A stretch of DNA of 64,000 nt. It comes from Glebionis coronaria. Taxonomy: Eukaryota; Streptophyta; Magnoliopsida; Asterales; Asteraceae. The notes beneath the pieces are model-generated. The model saw only the letters and a list, made by a program, of their open reading frames with translations, had not been told where the DNA came from and did not search any database. How positions within the stretch are numbered: the first letter of the stretch is position 1; each line of letters starts with the position of its first letter. Positions 56,851 through 64,000 of this stretch are shown here, in pieces. A program made the position numbers and the translations under genes. The stretch lies in contig CM046879.1 of NCBI GenBank assembly GCA_025667525.1, positions 382,997,039 through 383,061,038 of the forward strand, read 5' to 3'.

Positions 56851-58825
56851 GTTCTAGGCCGAGTCAGGCTCGTGACTCGGTTAACAAAAACAAGCGCTTC
56901 TCGGGAGGCAACCCCTTGATCTATCCTTTACTGTTTTCATAATAAGTGTAGGGGAGCCCCGTATGTGTTTGTTGTCTTATTTCTTCTAATGTGCAGGGAT
57001 TAAAGCTTCAAAGATCCATTCTCGATGACTTTTGACGAACCGTGATCCCGTGTTCCCGTCTTCCCGGTTCTATCCTAAACTGTCGTGATTCAATATTTCA
57101 TATCTTATATGTTCACATTGAAATCACTATAGTTTTCCTTTCCTTAGCAAGATTTAAACAACGTGCACAATGTCCTAAGTGTAGGGGAGTTTACTCCCAC
57201 ATGCTTAAACATTGAGGAAAATGTTTATATTAAGTGTGGGGGGGACTTCTATCGAAGTAAGTGGTCTTTTCCATGAATTTGTCCTTGTTTTAACCGGAAA
57301 ATCTGATTTTTCGACATTTTTCAAAAATTTTAATCTATTTTGGCCTTGTAATAAAGTGGTTTTAAATTTTTCAAAGTCGTGAATATTTTGACTCTACCCG
57401 AGTTTACTTATCTAAGTTTACTCTAGCTAGTATCCTTAACGTGTTTAAGTCAAGTTTTGCTAGGCTTTTATATAGGGAACTTTAAAACAAGAAAGTCTTA
57501 GCTCTCACGGGTTAAGAACAAGAATTTTTTGCAAGTTCCTATAATTGATCCTAGAGAGTCGTTTATCAAGGGAACTTTAAAATGTGATTTCTAAACTTGA
57601 AAAAGTCTAAGAATTTGCAAGATCCTATAGATGACTCGAAAACCCAAAACTTTGATTTAATTGGCTAAGCATCCACGAGTCTCATTCCTTGAGATTTTAA
57701 ATTGTGGAGAACGAGAGATGATAGAGTCAATTATAAGTTTGGTATTCTTTCGTGAATTTATGTGAGTTGATTATAAGCTTTTTCTCCCATCGCTTGTTAA
57801 TAAATTTAATTGCAATAAATAAGGTTGTACGATTTGAAAAGTTTCTTAGCTTCTAGCACAAGATCGTTTAAAAGTTGCTCGATATTAATTAGAGTTCATA
57901 GCCAAGGCATAACTTATTGAAGTGGGATGCGAAGATTGGTGAGTCCGAAAAGGTCCTAACAAGACATTAGGGCTACATTTTGTTGCTAAAGATCCAAAAG
58001 TGATGTGAAAAATCATTTATCAAAAATCAATATGAAGGATCAAGACACACGACGAAAAGCAAATACTCCCCTAAAGATCATGGAGAAGTCTATCCAAAAA
58101 TGCCCTAACAAGGTATGAGGATAAATAGATCCAAGTCCTAAAAGGAGGCGGATCGTTGTATATCAAAGTCCAAAATAAAGATTGGAGAAAAATGAAGAAG
58201 TCGTGGTCCAAAGATGAAGAATCTCTCAAAACTTCAAGTGAAGAATTTCCTGTTATGAAGAGAAGACCATAATTTCAAGAACGTCTCTCAAAGATTTGAA
58301 GTATGAAGTCGCTGCCAAATACCGGTCCGAGAAAGGTCTCAAATCGTGAAGCGAGTTATGCCAAGATATGAACTTTATGAGGTCCCAAGAAGCATTTTTA
58401 AAAGATTTTGTCCTTTAGCTAACTATTGCTTAAATCGTCCACTTTATTTTCGGCCTAAATAAACTATCAAAATAAGTCAAACAATGCATCCTCGTGATCA
58501 TTCAAGACATCAACAAAATATAAGAGATACACCTAGAATAAGGGAGTCTAAGTGATTAATTGGCCCACATGAGTTCGTGTTAGTTTGCTAACTTATAATA
58601 ACAATGATCTCGTTTTTAAGCTTGGTATGGGGAACGTGAAACTTGAGGATGAGTAACATTCATGACTACCAAAACCCCAATGTAAGTCTTTGATTTCTTT
58701 ACTTATTTTGTTCCTTTAGCTTCCTTAGTGTTTAGTATTTAATAAAGGCCAAGGTGGGTTACTTATGATGAAAAATGTAAACCGTGCTTTGAAATTTATG
58801 CATTGCATGAGGGCATTGCAATGGT
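56851..58825 (+). other. Element B 3' untranslated region
   Basis: No coding sequence. Landmarks are: post-ORF hairpin CCGAGTCA / TGACTCGG (56859-56880), GCGCTTC and GGGAGGCAACCCC (56893-56915), AAGTGTAGGGGAG copies at about 56944 and 57177, inverted repeat AAACATT / AATGTTT (57207-57226) followed by AAGTGTGGGGGGG, conserved block 57385-57440, conserved block 57663-57728, and the PPT hairpin near 58800-58825. D, F and G share this layout on the minus strand. Confidence 0.8.
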
Positions 58826-58840
58826 CAAGTGTAGGGGATT
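58826..58840 (+). other. Element B polypurine tract
   Basis: CAAGTGTAGGGGATT immediately before the LTR start TAATAAGTG. Matches the F PPT base for base. Confidence 0.88.
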
Positions 58841-60608
58841 TAATAAGTGTGAAAACACTTATCCTTTTACCATTTATTTCCAATAATAACAAGACCAAAA
58901 CGTGTATTTTATGTCGTAAAGTCGGAATTATGCGTGGTTTGAGTTTTTATTGTGTTTCAGGATAAAAATATGAAAAAGGAAGAAAACACGGGCTATCACG
59001 GGCTTTTATCGAAGAAAAAGACAAAAGACGAAGTCAAAAGATCGAGAGTGCATAAAGAACGGAAGTCCAAGGCCTATTCAAAAGATTTATCGAAGAAAAA
59101 GTCTAAAGACGGAAGTTTACTGAAGTCGAAGAACTCAAGTCTAATTATAGAAGAAGATTATAAGACAAGTTCAATTTATGTCGACAAATCCCGAGACGAC
59201 ATCGAGAAAGACAAAGAAATTAAATCGAGTCGAGACGAGAAGAAAGAAAGAAGAAAGCTTAAACACTTAACCTCCCCACCTCCTATAAATACCCTCATAA
59301 TATGTCATTAGGAGGGTGTTAGTTGTTTTAGTTTTTAGTTAATTTTGAGTTTTTATTAAGTATGTTTTTATTTTCTCTCTAGTTTTTCTTTCAAGCTTAT
59401 TAAATCTTTACTTCAATATTGTAATCTGTGATATTAATCTTTAATCAAATCAAGCTTATTTCCTTAATTCTCATTCTACCTTTTTTGATAATCTATGGTT
59501 TTGCTTTGATAATCATGTAGTGGATGTGATTTTGTTGATTTTGGTGTGTTTGGCTTATTCTAAATAAGTTGTTTATAATAAGTTTAAGTTTTTATAAAAA
59601 GTTGATTTTCATTATTTAGATTATTTAGTGTTTTAATAGTTTTTAAATTGTGGCTTATTAGTTTTTTCTTAAAAAAAATCATTTTTGTTTAGTTTTTGGT
59701 AAAGTTCTTATTGGTTTTTAGCTTATTCTCTTTGTGCTTAAGTGTTTCTTGTTCCGAAATCCTTCTAAGTCCCCCATTCCGGATAAGAGGAACATATCCC
59801 TCTTTTTCCGAATAACAACTATAACCATTTTTGCGGATAAGTCTTCTAACTACAACATTCCGGATAAGGGTGACAAACTCCCTTTTCCGGATAAGCATCA
59901 CATTACCATTCTCCGGATAAGAGTTAGAAGACGGATTCCGGATAAGCCTTCAATTTTGCATTCCGGATAAGCTGAGAAACAACATTCCGGATAAGCTTTC
60001 TCACTTCATTTTCCGGATAAGAGTTAGAAGACGGATTCAGGATAAGCCTCCGATTTTGCATTCTGGATAAGCTGCGAAACAACATTCCGGATAAGGTCAG
60101 GTTCGCATATTCCGGATAAGCTTATTATTTTGTTTTCCGGATAAGGACCAGAAACTTGATTACGGATAAGCCCAGGAAGTAAACATTCCGGATAAGGCCA
60201 ACAACACCGATTCCGGATAAGAGTTCAAAAACTTATTCCGGATAACGCTCCAAGTTCATATTCCGGATAAGGGTTTGTTATTTCCAGTTTTTAATTTAAA
60301 CTTTATTTTTCCACCTTTTTAATTAACATTATTTTTACTCGACTTGTTTTAGTTTAATTTTTAAAGTTTATAGTTTTATAAGTTTTCATCATTTACTTTT
60401 TAATTATTTTTAAAGTCTTTATTTTTAGTTTTAAACTTTCAAGCTTCCATTTTTACTTAGTACTCAATGACATTTTCATTTTTAGCTTAAAATAGATAAT
60501 CAAACCTTTTTATTTTCCACCAAGAACGACTGAGTCGCACTTTCTACTAGTAATCAATTCAAAAAGACTGGAACAACGAACTTTCATACGTGGAAAACCC
60601 TTGTATTA
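58841..60608 (+). repeat. Element B 3' LTR (1768 bp)
   Basis: Starts TAATAAGTGTG, ends CTTGTATTA. Its ends form the inverted repeat TAATA/TATTA. GAAA-loop hairpin at 58843-58862, TATAAATA at 59284-59291, motif array at about 59770-60285. A Lys-rich 119-codon frame at 58952-59308 lies in U3 but is not conserved in frame in F. Confidence 0.93.
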
Positions 60609-60624
60609 TGTACTCTCCTATCTT

Positions 60625-60950
60625 ACTTTATGATCGTACTCCTAGATCGGACTCCCTAATCGTACTCAGCTATCGTATCCTATCGATCATAGTATCCTAT
60701 CGTACTCAAAGATCGTATCCAACAATCGTACTCCCTATCGTATCCAGAGATCATACCCTCCTATCGTATTCAACGATCGTATCCAACGATCGTACTCCCT
60801 ATCGTATCCAACGATCGTACCCTCCTATCGTACTCAACGATCGTATCCAACGATCGTACTCCCTGATCGTATTGATGATCGTAGGCAGCGATCGCAGTCT
60901 TGATCGTATTGATGATCGTAGAATGTGATCGTGAGTATGGATCATAAGTA
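60625..60950 (-). repeat. GAGTACGATC-type array in element H leader
   Basis: About 20 copies of GATCGTACTC, ATCGTATCC and CTATCGTACTC on the plus strand, several containing CGATCG. Same place as the array of E but with different spacers. Confidence 0.85.
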
Positions 60951-61248
60951 GAAACCCCCAGGGTTTATGCAATCACAAAATCAGATCGTAACAAAAAAAT
61001 AATCCGAGACTTGGAAGCAACAAGAAAGAATGGATTTTTACCTTGGAATTCGTGATTCTAACCAAACGAATGTCACCAAATCGTTACTAAAACTATTTAG
61101 AAGAGATATAGATCACTTGGAACCACAAAAAAACGAAAAAAAAATTGAAAGTTTGGAAAAAATCAATCAAAAACACATGAAAACACTTAGAAAAGTATGA
61201 ACAACACAAAACCAATCTTTATTTCATCCCATAGCTCTTGATACCAAT

Positions 61249-61548
61249 TGTAGAATCATGATAATCTTTGTATTTCGAGAGGGTTGATGTTTTTCTAGAG
61301 AGAGAAACTAGAGAGAGAAGTGAGAGAAAACTATGTGTATTACTAGAGAAAATAAAACAACCAACACCCCTTTCTATGGTGGAAAGGGGTTTATATACCC
61401 AAGTCCTTAAATGGACTTGGGCCTCCGGCCCATGAACATGCTCACGGGTCGGGCTAAACATAAACATTACTTAAACAATACAACGAGCCTATAACTATAT
61501 TGTTGGAGTGACCGAGACTTTCTTTATACGAAAAACGTATTTCCAACA
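61249..61548 (-). repeat. Element H 5' LTR (300 bp)
   Basis: TATATAAA at 61390-61397 is followed directly in sense by the perfect inverted repeat CCCCTTTC / GAAAGGGG (61367-61389). E has a different stem sequence at exactly this position. Ends TGT...ACA. Confidence 0.88.
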
Positions 61549-62900
61549 TAGTACTCCTAGGTGGAGGAACAAGTTCCCAAACATCATTAGCAATGAATTG
61601 ATTCAATTCTTTTTGCATGGCGATGACCTAACTCTCATCCATCAAAGTTTCTTTAACATTCTTTGGTTCAATCAATGAGACAAAACAAAAGAAGTTACTT
61701 TGATATTGGACTTGAGATCTAAGGGTCCTTTGATTTAAGTCGCCTATGATGTTTTCGAGAGCATGATCCTTAGACTCCTTAATGTTTACTCCCTTTTCAA
61801 CATTAAGGTCTTCAACTCCTAATTTTCTACCTCTTTGGCTTTAACTATGTCTACTTCATCCAAGTCATCATCTACCAAAGGTGGTGTCTTAGATGAAGGA
61901 GGGGTTTCATCAAATGTCACGTTGAGTGATTCTTCGATTACACCCGAGGTTCTATTGAGGACTATGTAGGCTTTACTAGTTTGAGAATAACCTAATAAGA
62001 TACCTTCGTACGATTTTGGGTCGAACTTAGTAAGGTAGTCTTTGGTGTTAAGAATGAAGCACTTGCTTCCAAACACCTTAAAGTATTCTAACGAGGGTTT
62101 CTTACCTTTAAGAATCTCATAAGGGGTCATTCCTAGAAAAAGGTAGAATAAGAATCCGGTTGAAAATATAGGTCGATGTGTCCAGGACATTGCACTAAAA
62201 TTTTTGAGGCAAAGATTGCTCGTTTAACATTATCCTAATCATCTCCTGGATGGTCTTATTCTTCTTTTAACTACCCCATTTGATTATGGAGTGCGATGAG
62301 CTAAGAAGTTATGGGTGATACCATGAGCTTCACAAAAGGCACCAAATTGCACTTCGTTATCAAATTCCCAACCATGATCCGTCCTTATAGAGACAATAGA
62401 ACATCCTAGTTAATTTTGGATCCTTCGACTAAAGGTTTCGAAATGATCAAAAACTTCATTCTTAGAAGCCAAAAATCTAGTCCAACTGAATCTATAATAG
62501 TCATCAACTATAACTAGGGTATAAAGGTTACCTCTATAACTCCGTATGGCGGAAGGTCCAAAGAGATCCATATGTAGGAGCTCTAGGCACCGAGAGGTCG
62601 AAACCAAATTCTTGGCCTTGTGACTTGAGTGAACTTGCTTTCCAACTTTGCAAGCATCACAAAAGTGAGTGGGGAGATATATTACCAACTCCTTAGAGAC
62701 TAAAGATTGAATTAAACGCATATTAGGGTGACCTAATCTTCTATGCCAAAGAGTAGAACTATCATCTAAAGTCGCTAGACATAAATTGTCCTTTGACTTC
62801 CTATTGACCTTCATGACATAAAGCCCATGCTTTCTAACACCTTTTCCAATGATCTTTCCATATTTTACGATTTCACTATCATGTTCCGAAAAGATGACCT
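61549..62900 (-). pseudogene. Element I: copia pol remnant (pre-integrase, integrase, start of RT)
   Basis: Minus strand, entered at 62900 where J interrupts. Reads VRKHGLYVMKVNRKSKDNLC, HHCC segment (LWHRRLGHPNMRLIQSL ... CDACKVGKQVHSSHKAKN), core LLHMDLFGPSAIRSYRGNLY and VDDYYRFSWTRFLASKNEV. A broken stretch follows (62190-62409) with DHGWEFDNEVQF and stops, then TPYEILKGKKPSLEYFKVFG, LLGYSQTSKAYIVLN, and finally QKELNQFIANDVWELVPPPR at the RT start, where H interrupts (61549). Several stops and frameshifts make it a dead relic. It is the oldest visible layer of the nest. Confidence 0.88.
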
Positions 62901-63811
62901 TGTTGGGTCATTATTTACTGACCCTGAAGCAACTCTAGGATTTGAATATAAAATCCCCCTAAGTGTTTCATGCTCAGCAGTAAGGCCAGTCTACTGAAGG
63001 ATGACCAGAGGAACAAAGTTCCTACTGAAGACTTTATAGCTGAAGAAAGTTCAGCACTCCCCTTCCAGTGAACTTAGAAGACAAAGGAGTCTTCGCTTCA
63101 AATACTAGGCGGTCTAGTTGCTGAACAACAAGGACTGAAGAAGGGCTTTCGGTTCAGTTTGGTTTGACAATACCAAAATGAATGATTTCGATCTCCTCTA
63201 GGATATTGAAGACTCTTCAGTATTCTGATGGTTTGCATTAGGCGGGAAAAGATAACTTTAAGTCAAAGTAGGTTGCTTGTATACTTAGATATAAGTACAA
63301 CCTTTATCTTTTCTAGAATATTTTAATATGTACTTTGTACTTTTTATCCAGCATGGGCATCAACCACCCACTGGATAAACCCATGCATTGAAACATGCAA
63401 AATGCAAACCCTAATTTACACTGCCTATATAAGGAGTGTACATTGGGAGAGAAAGGGTTAACCAATACAAAAGCTTAAACTCTAGAAAACCTTTCTCTCT
63501 CGATACCAACTAAACCATATAGCCAAGATGCATATGAACGTTTAGATTGGAGCTTAGACCTTAATTTGGTTAGACGTTTAAGTAGAGGAGATCAAAACCC
63601 ATTGTCATTCAACCACTTTGTTATTCCGCAAACAATGTGGGTTATAGATTCTTTATTTGATTCTAATAAAAGTCTATACGTTGAAAAGTATATTAGTATT
63701 GTTGTTTTAATCTTTCATAGTTCTTATCTATTGTTAAAACAACACACTTGAGTCTAAGTAAAGAGTTATTACTTAAGATAATAAGTAATAACGAATTACA
63801 AGGGACCAACA
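62901..63811 (+). repeat. Element J 5' LTR (911 bp)
   Basis: Starts TGTTGGGTCATT where I homology ends, stops GGGACCAACA before the PBS. TATATAA at 63426-63432 is the likely promoter. The second LTR is outside the window, so the length rests on the termini and PBS. Confidence 0.82.
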
Positions 63812-63813
63812 AG

Positions 63814-63825
63814 TGGTACCAGAGC
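63814..63825 (+). other. Element J primer binding site
   Basis: TGGTACCAGAGC, one base from the initiator tRNA-Met PBS core TGGTATCAGAGC, two bases after the LTR end. Confidence 0.82.
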
Positions 63826-63893
63826 AGTTTGATTAGCTAAACTCTTATTTTATTAAACTGCTCATTTAAAAGTTTTCAAATCAAGATCCAAAA

Positions 63894-64000
63894 ATGGCTC
63901 AAGTTATACCACAAACCCTAGAATATAGGGGTGGCCAACTCAATGATGCTCCTGTACTAGAGGTAGCCAACTTTACAAACTGGAAGAAGTGGTTTCTTGT
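63894..64000 (+). CDS. Element J gag N-terminus (partial)
   Basis: Met at 63894 opens MAQVIPQTLEYRGGQLNDAP, followed by a VLEVANFTNWKKWFL stretch typical of plant copia gag starts. The frame is open to the window end (35 codons). It lies 68 bp after the PBS, the expected leader length for a compact copia element. Nothing can be said of later domains. Confidence 0.85.
   Translation, partial: MAQVIPQTLEYRGGQLNDAPVLEVANFTNWKKWFL

Larger units (their letters stand above)
9546..60608 (+). mobile_element. Element B: Athila-like Ty3/gypsy retrotransposon split by N and E
   Basis: On the plus strand: truncated 5' LTR 9546-11054, PBS, gag 11274-13104, [N], PR and linker 20191-20989, RT and RNase H to 22388, [E], rest of RNase H and integrase 55287-56850, 3' UTR, PPT, 3' LTR 58841-60608. 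Gag and pol resume in register after each insertion once the 5-bp TSDs are removed, which shows it is one element. Stops and frameshifts occur in every domain. The first 256 bp of the 5' LTR are missing where B meets D. The right LTR ends in the leader of copia element H. Confidence 0.92.
60609..61548 (-). mobile_element. Element H: copia 5' LTR and leader remnant, cut by B
   Basis: Minus strand: 5' LTR 61249-61548 (TGTTGGAAATACG ... GATTCTACA), initiator-Met PBS (TGGTATCAAGAGC, 61234-61246), and a leader with the GAGTACGATC array (60625-60950). Everything downstream of the leader is missing because B was inserted at 60608/60609 and the far side was lost. LTR ends, PBS, array and the post-array segment resemble E, so H is a related family. 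It lies inside the I reading frame. Confidence 0.88.
62901..64000 (+). mobile_element. Element J: Ty1/copia retrotransposon, 5' end only
   Basis: Plus strand: 5' LTR 62901-63811, PBS 63814-63825, leader, gag start at 63894, continuing past the window. It interrupts the I frame between protease and pre-integrase. The LTR ends form an inverted repeat (TGTTGG...CCAACA). Confidence 0.88.

Noticed and set aside
58952..59311. Lys-rich 119-codon frame at the start of U3 in B, with partial echoes in A (minus, about 6230-6460), F (31133-31381) and G (45477-45845)
   Set aside because: Nucleotide homology is clear, but small indels shift the frame in F and the G frame reads different residues. More likely conserved U3 sequence than a gene.
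63566..63751. 61-codon frame in the J LTR
   Set aside because: Lies wholly in U3/R/U5 sequence upstream of the PBS, with no recognisable motif.
1..64000. Search for a host gene, rRNA, snRNA or telomeric/centromeric satellite
   Set aside because: Every stretch could be assigned to an LTR retrotransposon or its decayed flank. No conserved host protein motif or known RNA was seen.

Overview
This window is plant nuclear heterochromatin made entirely of LTR retrotransposons. I see no host gene, rRNA, tRNA gene or CRISPR array. Base composition, plant-type Athila Ty3/gypsy and Ty1/copia polyproteins, TATA boxes in the LTRs and tRNA primer binding sites all indicate a flowering plant. The polyproteins and the FDPG-containing acidic proteins resemble hypothetical proteins I recall from Asteraceae, especially Tanacetum; that placement is from memory and was not searched.

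Ten elements are named here. A (1-6585, minus) is an Athila-like element cut by the window edge; it sits in the 3' LTR of D (6586-9545, minus), a decayed Athila-like relative. B (9546-60608, plus) is an Athila-like element with gag, PR, RT, RNase H and IN. Its 5' LTR is truncated where it abuts D, and it is split by two insertions: N (13105-20190, minus, a coding-less chromovirus-like element, TSD GATAT) and E (22389-55281, minus, Ty1/copia, TSD CGCCC). E is split by F (29646-50275, minus, Athila-like, TSD GGGCT), and F is split by G (34426-45844, minus, Athila-like with 3-kb LTRs). The right end of B lies in the leader of H (60609-61548, copia remnant), which lies in I (61549-62900, copia pol remnant). 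I is also cut by J (62901-64000, plus, the start of another copia element). The chain I > H > B > E > F > G is six levels deep.

The most interesting signal is in the Athila-like group. F, and apparently G, encode no RT, RNase H or integrase. Instead they carry an acidic region ending in a module in which two FDPG motifs flank a hydrophobic stretch; D has the same module. G keeps a stretch homologous to the PR-RT linker of A and B, which suggests that pol was excised and replaced.

The pol-less and pol-bearing elements share a set of putative cis-acting RNA structures: a hairpin just after the PBS, a hairpin just after the last ORF with compensatory base changes, hairpins with AGGA loops next to repeated polypurine tracts, two long conserved 3' blocks, and a GNRA-type hairpin at the start of U3. 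I read this as a parasite/helper arrangement in which pol-less elements keep the signals needed to be mobilised by A/B-type elements. The two RT genes seen here, A and B, have each lost a different catalytic aspartate, so neither copy could be the active helper.
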